Source: Comamonadaceae bacterium G21597-S1
GTDB taxonomy: Bacteria > Pseudomonadota > Gammaproteobacteria > Burkholderiales > Burkholderiaceae_C
Direction: 5' to 3'
Length of the DNA stretch: 64,000 nt
Assembly: GCA_027214345.1 (NCBI GenBank)
Contig: JAPWHR010000013.1
Span: 117,769 to 181,768, forward strand
The notes under the pieces are model-generated. The model was given only the letters and a program-made list of their open reading frames with translations, was not told the origin of the DNA and made no database searches. Positions within the stretch are counted from its first letter, which is position 1, and each line of letters begins with the position of its first letter. Positions 8,965 through 17,046 of this stretch are shown here, piece by piece. Made by a program: the position numbers and the translations under genes.

Positions 8965-9742
8965 GCGCGTCCTTCCGGTCACGGCGCCACCACTGGCGTG
9001 CCAGGCCCCACACGAAACGGCTGTTGTAGACCAGGTATCGGCCGGCCAGCCGGCGCGGCTCCTGCATCAGTCGGAATGCCCACTGCAGACCGCTGCGCTT
9101 GACCCATTCCGGGGCCGCCCGCGTGCGACCGGCCAGCAGGTCGAACAGGCTGCCCACGCCGACCATGGGCAGGCCGACCTGGGCGGCCACCTCATGCATC
9201 CAGTGGTCCTGGGCCGGCGTTCCCATACCCACCCAGACGATGTCCGGCCGGGCCTGGCGGATCTGCTCGAGGATCTGTTCCTGCTGCTGCGCCGGCACCG
9301 GCCGCACCGGCGTGGCGCTGCCGCCCACGATCCGGATCCCCGGGAAACGGGCCCGCATGGCCGCGGCCACCTGGTCGCTCTGGCCGTCGCGCCCCCCCAC
9401 CAGATAGTGCCGCCAGTCCGGAAACCGGGCGCAACAGGCCAGGAACAGATCGTCGTTGTGCACGCGTTCGGCATCGGGGTGCCCGAACGCCCGCAAGGCC
9501 CACACCACCGCCATGCCGTCGGCCGTCACCATGTCGGCCTCGGCCAGCACTGCCGCGAACGCGGGCTGGTCCGTCGCCATCGTCGTGGAATACGCATTGG
9601 CGCAACTGACATACGCCGCGCCGCCACGCGCGACCAGTCGCGCGAGTGCGTCCTGGGCCTGCACGAACGTGCACACCGTCACTGGTGTTTCGAGCACGCG
9701 TGCCCGCGCCAACATCGGCGGGTCGCGATCACGGGCGCTCAC
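8957..9742 (-). CDS. WecG/TagA/CpsF family glycosyltransferase (GT26)
   Basis: This 261-aa GT26 enzyme belongs to the WecG/TagA/CpsF family, which transfers ManNAcA, ManNAc or a similar sugar to a lipid-linked acceptor. Family marks are VSCANAYSTT, VTADGMAVVWALRAFG and VGMGTPAQDHWM. The start is a GTG at 9742 with GGAGGG seven bases upstream; an in-frame ATG at 9715 has no visible ribosome-binding site. That ribosome-binding site and the GTGAGC start context are supplied by a two-copy repeat (9750-9866) described separately. The gene belongs to the polysaccharide repeat-unit set. Confidence 0.87.
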   Translation of the reverse strand: MSARDRDPPMLARARVLETPVTVCTFVQAQDALARLVARGGAAYVSCANAYSTTMATDQPAFAAVLAEADMVTADGMAVVWALRAFGHPDAERVHNDDLFLACCARFPDWRHYLVGGRDGQSDQVAAAMRARFPGIRIVGGSATPVRPVPAQQQEQILEQIRQARPDIVWVGMGTPAQDHWMHEVAAQVGLPMVGVGSLFDLLAGRTRAAPEWVKRSGLQWAFRLMQEPRRLAGRYLVYNSRFVWGLARQWWRRDRKDAHG

Positions 9743-9749
9743 GGGATTG

Positions 9750-9866
9750 CCCTCCGCACTGCGCGCTGCGGGATTCGCGCTTGGGAACGGCCCGGCGCGC
9801 TCACTCGAAGACCCTCCGCGCTGCGCGCTGCGGGATTCGCGCTTGGGAACGGCCCGGCGCGCTCAT
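9750..9866 (-). repeat. Two tandem 62-bp repeats carrying stop, Shine-Dalgarno and GTG signals
   Basis: Two near-identical units fill the gap between two glycosyltransferase genes; the 'ccctccgc' landmark recurs at 9750 and 9812. Read on the minus strand, each unit begins (G)TGAGCGCGCCGGGCC and ends GCGCGGAGGG plus a seven-base spacer. The TGA at the start of the first unit is the stop codon of the upstream glycosyltransferase (9863). The GGAGGG at the end of the last unit is the ribosome-binding site of the WecG-like gene. The same element family, in a 63-bp form, recurs four times at 17685-17932. Confidence 0.85.
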
Positions 9867-10816
9867 GCCACACCTCGGTCGAGTGCCGTGGGCAACAACA
9901 GTCCCGCCTGGCGCGCCCGGTGCTGCCATTGCGGTGCCCGCCAGCGTCGTCGCAGCGCACGCCAGGCGCGCGCCGGCGGGCGCGACAGCAGGTAGGGCAG
10001 GGATCCCTGGCGCAGCAGCCGGCGCCATCCCTGCAGGCGCTGGCCTGCCGTCAACAACTGCACATAGGCCCCGACCGTGTGATGCACCTGCAGGCGACGG
10101 GCCAGCAGCGGCGCCGGAATCTGCGCGCGCCAGTGCTCGAGCATCATGATCGCCTCGTCCTGGATCCGCCCCAGGCTGGCGGCGGTCATGCCGCCCGCGT
10201 GCACGCGGTACAGGCACAGGGGTTCCTGCACGGCCCGCGCCGCGCCCAAACGCGACAGCGCCAGGAACAGCCAGTAGTCCGGTGCCACGTGCACCCAGTC
10301 AGGCAGTGCGCCAGCCCGTTGCAGCGCCTCGCGGCGCAACAGCGCGCTGCTCATGCAGATGAAGCAGGAGCGTTCCACCAGTTCCATGAAGATGTCGCCT
10401 TCGGGCAGGCCGACATGCTCGTGGCGGTGGTCGAAATCGCAGCGGCCGCCCTGCTCGAACATCTTCAAGGTCCGGCAGTAGATCAGGTCGACCCCCGGCT
10501 CGTCCAGCGCCATCTGTTGCTCGAGCTTGTGCGCCAGCCAGACGTCGTCCTGGTCGAGAAAGGCCAGCCACTGGCCGCGCGCCTGCGCCATCGCCTGCCG
10601 TCGGGCGGCACCGAGATGACTTGGCGCCGTCGATGCATGCATATGAACGCGAGGGTCGGCCAGGGCCGCCACCTTGGCCGCCGATCCGTCCGTGGAGCCG
10701 TCGTCCCAGGCCACCAGTTCCCAGTCGGTGAAGGTCTGATCCATCAGGCTCCTGAGCGTGGCGTCCAGCGTCGCGGCACCATTGCGGATGTTCAGTATCA
10801 CACTGACGCGTGGCAT
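9863..10816 (-). CDS. Family 2 glycosyltransferase
   Basis: This 317-aa GT2 enzyme has an N-terminal GT-A domain: RVSVILNIRNGAATLD, then AWDDGSTDGS, and the metal/nucleotide motif FLDQDDVW. The C-terminal third is Arg- and Leu-rich and may contact the membrane. ATG 10816 is chosen because the conserved domain begins there; the longer frame upstream overlaps the neighbouring lipoprotein gene. The stop codon (TGA, 9863-9865) falls inside the first repeat unit. It is part of the polysaccharide repeat-unit set, with unknown specificity. Confidence 0.87.
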   Translation of the reverse strand: MPRVSVILNIRNGAATLDATLRSLMDQTFTDWELVAWDDGSTDGSAAKVAALADPRVHMHASTAPSHLGAARRQAMAQARGQWLAFLDQDDVWLAHKLEQQMALDEPGVDLIYCRTLKMFEQGGRCDFDHRHEHVGLPEGDIFMELVERSCFICMSSALLRREALQRAGALPDWVHVAPDYWLFLALSRLGAARAVQEPLCLYRVHAGGMTAASLGRIQDEAIMMLEHWRAQIPAPLLARRLQVHHTVGAYVQLLTAGQRLQGWRRLLRQGSLPYLLSRPPARAWRALRRRWRAPQWQHRARQAGLLLPTALDRGVA

Positions 10817-10857
10817 GCCAGCGCCGCCCGGGACCGGGTTGCCCGACAACGGCAGTA

Positions 10858-11949
10858 TCACCGTGACGGATCCGTGCGGCGAACACGGGCGATGTCGGCG
10901 TCGAACTCCTGCCGGCCGTTGTCGAACACGACCACGAAATACAACCACTGGCCGTCCGCCGTGAGCGTGGGTTCACCCAGGCCCCAGGCGCGCGCACCCG
11001 ACTTGCGCGTGGTCCACAACACCTTGCGTGGTTCGGCCCAGCTGTCGGCACCAGTGCGTTTCGACGCATAGATCGCGATGGTGCCGTCACGTGCCGACGT
11101 GAAATACAACTGGCCATCGGCGGTCAGGTGTGGCTGAACCTCGGTCGAATCCTTCACGTTGACCGGCGCCGGCAGCATCACCGGCTCGGCGAATCGCCCG
11201 CCCGTCTCGCGCGTCACCCAGATATGGCTCTTGCCCTTGGCCTGCGGCCGGTTGCCCGAGTCGAAGAACAGTTCCCGGCCATACGGGGTGATCGCGAAAT
11301 GCGGATTGTCCTCATGGTATTTTTCGCGACCCGGTATCGCCAGCAACTGCGCATTGCGGTAGATGTCCATATTGAGTTCGCGCGTCTCGTCGTGCGAGAC
11401 GTAGTAATACGCGCCATCGCCGCCCAGCATGACACCCCATTCGTTGCGCCCGTCGCGCGCATGCGGGAAACGTACCGGCGCACCGAACGTGTCACCTTCG
11501 CGTTTGGCCACCAGCGTGTCGCTGGTATACGCGGGACTGACGCCGCGCGCCGGCCCGCGGTGGTACCGGTCGCGTTGCGCGGGATCGGCACCCAGGCCAC
11601 CTTCGGACTTCGGGCGATGGAAATGGAACACGTCGTTGATGCGGAACATGTCGCCGGGGAAATACTGGAAATACAGCGACTGGCCGTCGGGCGAGATATA
11701 GGCACTGTCTTCCCAGCCCTCGGTGTTGACCGACACCAGCAGCTCCGGCTTGCCCCAGCCCGGCGCCACACCGATCTCCGCCACGGCCTGGGTCTTGTAG
11801 GCGATCACCTGCTCGGGCGTCGCACGCGGGCCGGGCGGCGGACTCGGGCGTGCGTCTCCGTCCTGCTGGCATGCCGTCAGCGCGGCGGCCGCCAGCAGCA
11901 GTCCGGAACACGCGATCCATCGGGTCAGGAGGTGGGTTCTAGGTGTCAC
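10858..11949 (-). CDS. PD40/TolB-like beta-propeller lipoprotein
   Basis: This 363-aa secreted protein has a lipoprotein signal peptide with lipobox LTAC (Cys27). It then carries repeated blade motifs of the WD40-like PD40/TolB type: YISPDGQSLYFQYF, FAITPYGRELFFDS, HLTADGQLYFTSARDG and TLTADGQWLYFVVV. The GTG at 11949 is chosen because the signal peptide follows it directly; it overlaps the upstream glycosyltransferase by 11 bp, and no clear ribosome-binding site is visible. Such propellers bind proteins or glycans, and some are related to carbohydrate-active enzymes. Sitting between two glycosyltransferases, it may bind or process the polysaccharide outside the cytoplasm; that is inference. 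Confidence 0.8.
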   Translation of the reverse strand: MTPRTHLLTRWIACSGLLLAAAALTACQQDGDARPSPPPGPRATPEQVIAYKTQAVAEIGVAPGWGKPELLVSVNTEGWEDSAYISPDGQSLYFQYFPGDMFRINDVFHFHRPKSEGGLGADPAQRDRYHRGPARGVSPAYTSDTLVAKREGDTFGAPVRFPHARDGRNEWGVMLGGDGAYYYVSHDETRELNMDIYRNAQLLAIPGREKYHEDNPHFAITPYGRELFFDSGNRPQAKGKSHIWVTRETGGRFAEPVMLPAPVNVKDSTEVQPHLTADGQLYFTSARDGTIAIYASKRTGADSWAEPRKVLWTTRKSGARAWGLGEPTLTADGQWLYFVVVFDNGRQEFDADIARVRRTDPSR

Positions 11950-12892
11950 GGTGTTGCAATCGTCGGAGTGCCGCCCGCTTGCGGCTCTGGTACAGCTGAT
12001 CATAGATGGCAAGGCTCATTTGTCGAAACGGAGCCGGCTGCGGCGGCAGCGACCGCGCCAGCCAGCGCCATGATGCCTCGGTCCGGCGGTTGACGGCAAT
12101 GGCCAGCAATCGACGACGCCACCGGCGCGCGCCGCGCGCCGCCGGCTCGTATCCCAGGCTGGCCAGCATCGGGCGCGCCGCCGGCGCCAACTGCGCCCAG
12201 GTGTGCAGCGACAGCGCCTCGCGCGCGGCAATGGACAGGAATTCGTCCTCGTCCAGGAAATGATGGTGCCAACCCAGCGCGCTGGCCCGATAGACGACCT
12301 GCAGGCCGTGTGCCGACAGACGCCAGGCCAGCTCCAGGTCCTCGTGGTAACGCATGCGCTCCTCGAACAGGCCGCCGCGCTCGAGCAGCGCCTTCTTGAC
12401 CGACACGTTGCAGGTGAAGAATGCGCGCCAGTCCAGCACCGCACCGTCGCGCAGGCCGACGAAGGCACGGTCCAGGTGCAGGGGCGCCAGCCGGGAGACC
12501 GCGATCTCCGGAGACACCGTCATCCGGCCCAGTACCGCCACCTGGGTCTGCGGATGGCGCGCGTGTTCGGCCAGATGTTCCGCCACCATGTCCGGCACGG
12601 CGATGGTGTCGTCGTTGATCAGCAGCAACAGGCGGCCACGCGCCATGGCGATGGCCCGGTTGCGCGCGCGGTTGGCACCGGCATTGGGCTGGTGCAGATA
12701 CCGTATCGCCACCGGCTGGCGCTGTGCCAGCGCCTCGACCACTGCGGCCGTGTCGTCCTGCGATCCGTCATCGCTGACGATGATCTCGAACACGGCCTTC
12801 TCGCAGGTCTGCCGGCACAAGGCGTCAATGCACCGGGCCAACACGGCGCTGCGGTTGTAGGTGGGAACGATGACACTCAGTTCGGGGGTCAT
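11939..12892 (-). CDS. Family 2 glycosyltransferase
   Basis: This 317-aa GT2 glycosyltransferase starts MTPELSVIVPTYNRSA, with VSDDGSQDDT, the LINDDTI metal-binding motif and YHEDLELAWRL in the acceptor region. The ATG at 12892 follows a GGGGA ribosome-binding site. It overlaps the lipoprotein gene downstream. It is one of three GT2 enzymes in this stretch and presumably adds a sugar to the lipid-linked repeat unit; donor sugar unknown. Confidence 0.88.
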   Translation of the reverse strand: MTPELSVIVPTYNRSAVLARCIDALCRQTCEKAVFEIIVSDDGSQDDTAAVVEALAQRQPVAIRYLHQPNAGANRARNRAIAMARGRLLLLINDDTIAVPDMVAEHLAEHARHPQTQVAVLGRMTVSPEIAVSRLAPLHLDRAFVGLRDGAVLDWRAFFTCNVSVKKALLERGGLFEERMRYHEDLELAWRLSAHGLQVVYRASALGWHHHFLDEDEFLSIAAREALSLHTWAQLAPAARPMLASLGYEPAARGARRWRRRLLAIAVNRRTEASWRWLARSLPPQPAPFRQMSLAIYDQLYQSRKRAALRRLQHRDT

Positions 12893-12935
12893 GGCTCGGT
12901 CCCCTGCAACACGACCATGCGCGCGTCCACGGCCA

Positions 12936-13493
12936 TCATGCGGCTGCCGTGCGCATCACGACACGCGGTTGCGGGCATTGGATCTCACGGTCGTCGGGCA
13001 CGTCCTGCGTCACCGGAACCCCGGCGCCTATGCGTACGCGGCTGCCGATACGCACCGGCCCGATCACGCCAGCCAGCGGCTCGATCCAGACATCATCGCC
13101 CAGCACGGGAAACCCCGGTCCGGCGCCGACGTCGTCGCACCGCGCCAGGTCGCGGGACAGGCCCGATCCGGCCATGACCGTGAGATTGGCCCCGGCGCGG
13201 CCGGCAATGGCGATGCCCATCGGATTCTGGATGAACAAACCCGGACCGAGATCGGAGGCCGGCGTGATGTCGGCGCCGGTGACGATGAGGTTCAGGCGCC
13301 AGCAGAGCCGCGCCAGTCGCGGCCACCCGTTGCGCTGGCAGTGGTGCGAGAGGCGATGCAACAACACGCACTGGAACGACGCGTGCAGCATCAACGCCAA
13401 CCGGCCGGGCGCGGACTCGCTCAACTGGCGCAGCCGCGCGGCGTCGCAGCGCAGGCGCTGGCGCATGCCTGCGGGGCCGTACGTCATCGCCAT
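12936..13493 (-). CDS. Left-handed beta-helix acyltransferase, serine acetyltransferase-like
   Basis: This protein of about 185 aa resembles the serine acetyltransferase (CysE) superfamily: an alpha-helical N-terminus with VLLHRLSHHCQRNGWPRLA, then a hexapeptide-repeat helix (GADITPASDLGPGLFIQNP, VGAGPGFPVLGDDVWIEP). In CysE-type enzymes the catalytic His follows 'I-D-H-G'; here the matching stretch reads FIQNPMG, with Asn in place of His. It is a paralogue of the first domain of the fused acyltransferase at 17047-18510. In polysaccharide loci such proteins acylate sugars. The start at 13493 is a best guess (ATGGCGATG); an ATG at 13529 is also possible. Confidence 0.75.
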   Translation of the reverse strand: MAMTYGPAGMRQRLRCDAARLRQLSESAPGRLALMLHASFQCVLLHRLSHHCQRNGWPRLARLCWRLNLIVTGADITPASDLGPGLFIQNPMGIAIAGRAGANLTVMAGSGLSRDLARCDDVGAGPGFPVLGDDVWIEPLAGVIGPVRIGSRVRIGAGVPVTQDVPDDREIQCPQPRVVMRTAAA

Positions 13494-13722
13494 GCCGCCG
13501 ATGCTCGTCGCGCCGCGCGATCGCCGCAAGGCCGAAGGCTATGCCGGCACAGCCGCATGTGGGTCCCGGTGTGCTTCATGGAGCGGTAGTTTTCGTATCG
13601 ACCATGGTTTCCAACTCTAGTGCAGTTTTGGAATCTCGCGAAATCCCGCCACATCGGGCGCAGCACGCCGCACCATCGCGGGGCATGGGCATGGGCAGTT
13701 GAGACCGCCGGATAATGCCGGC

Positions 13723-14442
13723 ATGTTGCGGGCGGCCATGGAACATCTCATCACACGCTGCACGGCACGCGGCCGCCAGGTGTTCTTCGACCCTGCGGAC
13801 TTCGACTGGATCGCCACCATCGAGTCGGCGTATCCGGTCATCCGCGAAGAGCTCGACGCGGTGCTGCGCGAACGCGAACACATCCCCAACCTGCAGGACC
13901 TGTCGCCCGACCAGGCGGTGCTCACCCAGGGCGAGGAATGGAAATCGCTGATCTTCCATGCCTACGGCCGCCGCGTTGCGGCCAATTGCGCGCGATGTCC
14001 GCGCACCGCCGAACTGCTGACCCGGATCCCGGGCATGAAGTCGGCCATGTTCTCGATCCTGGCGCCGCACAAGCGCCTGCCCGAGCACCGCGGGCCGTAC
14101 AAGGGCGTGCTGCGCTACCACCTCGGCCTGAAGATACCGGAGCCGGCCGAGGCCAGCGGCATCTGCGTCGCCGGCCAGACCCGGCACTGGGCCGAAGGCC
14201 GCAGCCTGGTGTTCGACGACAGTTTTCTGCACGAAGCCTGGAACGGTACCGATGCGCACCGGGTCGTGCTGTTCGTGGACCTGCTGCGCCCGTTGCCGGC
14301 CTGGCTCGCGTTGCTCAATCGCGCCATGGTGTGGCGGCTGTCCACCACACCGTTCGTGGCCGTGATGATCACGCGCGCCCGCGCCGCCGCGCGGCGCTCG
14401 GGACTGGCCAGGCCACCGGCCGACGGCGATTCACCCGCCTGA
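13723..14442 (+). CDS. Aspartyl/asparaginyl beta-hydroxylase family dioxygenase (LpxO-like)
   Basis: This 239-aa Fe(II)/2-oxoglutarate dioxygenase belongs to the Asp/Asn beta-hydroxylase family, which includes LpxO enzymes that 2-hydroxylate acyl chains of lipid A. Iron ligand candidates are H122 in LPEHRGPYKGVLRYHLGL and H170 in VFDDSFLHEAWN, with R180 for 2-oxoglutarate binding. ATG 13723 is used; ATG 13738 and a TTG at 13699 are alternatives, and none has a strong ribosome-binding site. It is the lone plus-strand gene in the middle of the minus-strand polysaccharide operon, convergent with the KAS III gene and divergent from an acyltransferase. Hydroxylation of an acyl or aminoacyl group destined for the polysaccharide is plausible but inferred. 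Confidence 0.8.
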   Translation: MLRAAMEHLITRCTARGRQVFFDPADFDWIATIESAYPVIREELDAVLREREHIPNLQDLSPDQAVLTQGEEWKSLIFHAYGRRVAANCARCPRTAELLTRIPGMKSAMFSILAPHKRLPEHRGPYKGVLRYHLGLKIPEPAEASGICVAGQTRHWAEGRSLVFDDSFLHEAWNGTDAHRVVLFVDLLRPLPAWLALLNRAMVWRLSTTPFVAVMITRARAAARRSGLARPPADGDSPA

Positions 14443-14482
14443 CCATGGCGCCCGGTTCGCAGCGCGGCATGCTGCGCGCGAT

Positions 14483-15478
14483 TCACCAGCGCATCAGGCC
14501 GGAAGCCCAGGTCAGGCCACCGCCAAAAGCCGTCATCAGGACCAGCTGACCGCGCCGGATGCGGCCGTCGGCCTCGTACTCCTGCAGGCAGGTGGGAATG
14601 GTGGCGGTGGAGGTATTGCCGTACTTGTGCACGTTCGTGGCGACACGATCGGCCGGCATGCCCAGGCGACGCGCCACCGCCTGAATGATGCGCAGGTTGG
14701 CCTGGTGCGGAACGAACCAGTCCACGTCGCCCAGTGTGAGTCCGTTGCGCGTGAGCACCTCCTGCGACACCTCGACCATGGCCCGCACGGCGTGGGCATA
14801 GACTTCCCGCCCGTCCATGTGGATGCAGTTCAGGCGCCGGGTGGCCGCCTCGGGTGTCGTCGGCATGGCCGTGCCGCCGGCGGGCAGCGTCATGATGTCG
14901 CCATAACGGCCGTCGCTGTGCAGCCGCACGTCGATCAGCACGCCGCCGTCGTCGGCCTGCGCCGGCGCCACGATGGTGGCGCCCGCGCCGTCGCCGAACA
15001 ACACGCAGGTGTTGCGATCGCTCCAGTCGACGAAACGCGTCAGCGCTTCGCTGCCGATCACCAGTACATGCCGGTGGTGGCCGGTGCGCACCAGGGCATC
15101 GGCGGTCTGCAGTCCGGCCAGCCAGCCGGCACAGGCGGTGACGATGTCGTACGCGGGCACACCCGCTCGCAGGCCCAGTCGCGCCTGCACGGCCGCGCCC
15201 AGCGACGGCAACCAGCGGTCGGGCGTGTTGGTGCACGCCAGCACGAGGTCGATGTCGGTGGCGTCGATGCCGGCGCGCGCCAGGGCCGCCTGCGCCGCGG
15301 CCACGGCGATGTCGCTGTTGTTCTCGCCGTCGGCCAGTTGCCGGCGTTGCTCGATGCCGGTGCGCTCGCGGATCCAGGCGTCGCTGGTGTCGATGCGCTG
15401 TGCCAGGTCGTGGTTGGTCAGCACCCGCTCGGGGAACGCCGAACCGAAAGCCAGCAGGCGGCTGTGCGTGGCCGTCAT
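14483..15478 (-). CDS. Beta-ketoacyl-ACP synthase III (FabH-like)
   Basis: This 331-aa thiolase-fold enzyme has the KAS III triad: C116 in VTACAGWLAGL, H258 in VPHQANLRII and N288 in HKYGNTSTATIP. KAS III enzymes condense an acyl-CoA with malonyl-ACP, or in divergent members transfer acyl groups. The ATG at 15478 overlaps the stop of the acyl ligase gene upstream (ATGA), so the two are translationally coupled. No acyl carrier protein, FabD or FabG lies next to it, so this is not a housekeeping fab cluster. It likely serves acyl decoration of the polysaccharide; this role is inferred from context. Confidence 0.88.
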   Translation of the reverse strand: MTATHSRLLAFGSAFPERVLTNHDLAQRIDTSDAWIRERTGIEQRRQLADGENNSDIAVAAAQAALARAGIDATDIDLVLACTNTPDRWLPSLGAAVQARLGLRAGVPAYDIVTACAGWLAGLQTADALVRTGHHRHVLVIGSEALTRFVDWSDRNTCVLFGDGAGATIVAPAQADDGGVLIDVRLHSDGRYGDIMTLPAGGTAMPTTPEAATRRLNCIHMDGREVYAHAVRAMVEVSQEVLTRNGLTLGDVDWFVPHQANLRIIQAVARRLGMPADRVATNVHKYGNTSTATIPTCLQEYEADGRIRRGQLVLMTAFGGGLTWASGLMRW

Positions 15479-16995
15479 GGCTGGAGCTGCTCGCGCAGGG
15501 CGGACTTCATGACCTTGCCCATCGCCGTGCGGGGCAGTTGACGCTGATAGTGGATGCTGCGCGGAATCTTGAAGCCGCCGATGTGGCTGCGACAGAACCG
15601 CTGCAGCGCGGCGGTGTCGACGTCGGCGTCAGGTTGCAGCACGACGACCGCGTGCACTGCCTGCCCGTAGACCGGGTCGGACACGCCGATGACCGCGGCC
15701 TCGGCCACGGCGGGATGCTGCAGCAACACGTTCTCCACCTCGACCGAATAGACGTTCTCGCCGCCGGTGATGATGACATCCTTGCGGCGATCCAGCAGGA
15801 AGAGATAACCCTCGTCGTCCAGGCGGCCGATGTCGCCGGTGGCGAAGGCGCCGTCGCGCCAGGCCTCGTCGGTGGCCTGCGGGTCGTCGAGGTAACCGGC
15901 GAAGACGTTGGGGCCGCGTACTGCGATCTCGCCCACTGCACCCTGCGGCAATACATGACCCTGCGCATCGAGGATGCGCAGCTCGACCGCCGGCAGTGCG
16001 CGACCGCACGAGCCCATGCGTTCGCGGTGTTCCCCGCCAAGCGCCCTTTGATGCGTGTCGTCATCGAGCATGGTCAGCAAGGGCGCGGTTTCGGTGAGGC
16101 CGTAGCCCTGCACCAGGGCGACGGCGGGCAGTTGCCCGGCCACCATCTCGATCGCCTCCGGCGACATCGGCGAGGCGCCGTAGATGACCCGCCGCAGGCT
16201 GCCGACATCGTGTTGCGCGATCAGTCCGGAACGCAGCAGCAGGACCAGCATCGTCGGCACCAGCAGCGTGGCCGTGACCCGATGGCGCTGCACGGCGGCC
16301 AGGAACAGCTCGGGCGTGAAACGCGGCAGATAGGCGTGCGCGGCGCCGTGCAGCGCATACCCGGCCAGCACCAGCTCGGCGGAATGGAACATCGGTGCGA
16401 CATGCAGCACCACGTCGTCGACGCGCGGGGCCAGCACGCTGCCGGTCTGCAGCGCATTGGCCAGGATCTGCGCATGGCTGAGCGGCACGCCCTTGGCCCG
16501 TCCCGAGGTACCGCCGGTGAACAGCAGCAGCGCCTCGTCGGTGGGCGACACCGCCGCCAGGGGTGCCTCGGGCAGCGACGCGAGCGTCGCGGGCCACGGC
16601 TCGGCCGGCAACAAGGTGCAGCTGCCGCGCCACGCGGCGAGTTCGGGAGCATCGGCCAGCGCGGCGAACTCCGGTTCGACCAGCCAGCGGCGGCATTGGG
16701 CCTGCTGCAGGATGGCCGCCACCTCCCGTGGCGCCAGCCGGTGATTGATCGGCACCGGTATGCAGCCGGCCCGAAAACCGGCCTGCAACAGCGCCGCGTA
16801 ACGGCTGGAATTGAGCCCGACGATCGCGAAACGCTGCGCGCGCTGCAGGCCCTGTGCCGCCAGCCAGCTCGCGCTGCGGGCCACCAGGGATCGCCAGGAC
16901 GACCAGTCCCAGGTACGGCCGTCGGCATCGATCACGGCCGTGCGCTGGCCATGGAGGGCTGCCGTTCGTTCAAGTGACGCTCCCAGTGAGGCCAT
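15475..16995 (-). CDS. AMP-forming acyl-CoA synthetase / acyl ligase
   Basis: This 506-aa ANL-superfamily adenylating enzyme activates a carboxylic acid as acyl-AMP and then usually as acyl-CoA. Motifs in order: phosphate loop LLLFTGGTSGRAKGV (about 156-170), YGLTETAP, DGAFATGDIGRLDDEGY, DRRKDVIITGGENVYS, and the C-terminal catalytic lysine in PRTAMGKVMK. Its coupling to the KAS III gene (4-bp overlap) suggests that it supplies the acyl starter. No ribosome-binding site is obvious at ATG 16995. The acid substrate cannot be predicted. Confidence 0.88.
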   Translation of the reverse strand: MASLGASLERTAALHGQRTAVIDADGRTWDWSSWRSLVARSASWLAAQGLQRAQRFAIVGLNSSRYAALLQAGFRAGCIPVPINHRLAPREVAAILQQAQCRRWLVEPEFAALADAPELAAWRGSCTLLPAEPWPATLASLPEAPLAAVSPTDEALLLFTGGTSGRAKGVPLSHAQILANALQTGSVLAPRVDDVVLHVAPMFHSAELVLAGYALHGAAHAYLPRFTPELFLAAVQRHRVTATLLVPTMLVLLLRSGLIAQHDVGSLRRVIYGASPMSPEAIEMVAGQLPAVALVQGYGLTETAPLLTMLDDDTHQRALGGEHRERMGSCGRALPAVELRILDAQGHVLPQGAVGEIAVRGPNVFAGYLDDPQATDEAWRDGAFATGDIGRLDDEGYLFLLDRRKDVIITGGENVYSVEVENVLLQHPAVAEAAVIGVSDPVYGQAVHAVVVLQPDADVDTAALQRFCRSHIGGFKIPRSIHYQRQLPRTAMGKVMKSALREQLQP

Positions 16996-17046
16996 GGCTA
17001 TTGACTGTCGCGCAGGTCACGCGTGGTGGTCTCGATGATTTTCATT

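Noticed and set aside
9750..9866. Possible CRISPR-like or satellite array
   Set aside because: Units are directly adjacent with no unique spacers of regular length, and no cas genes are present; it is a tandem copy of a coding-compatible repeat.
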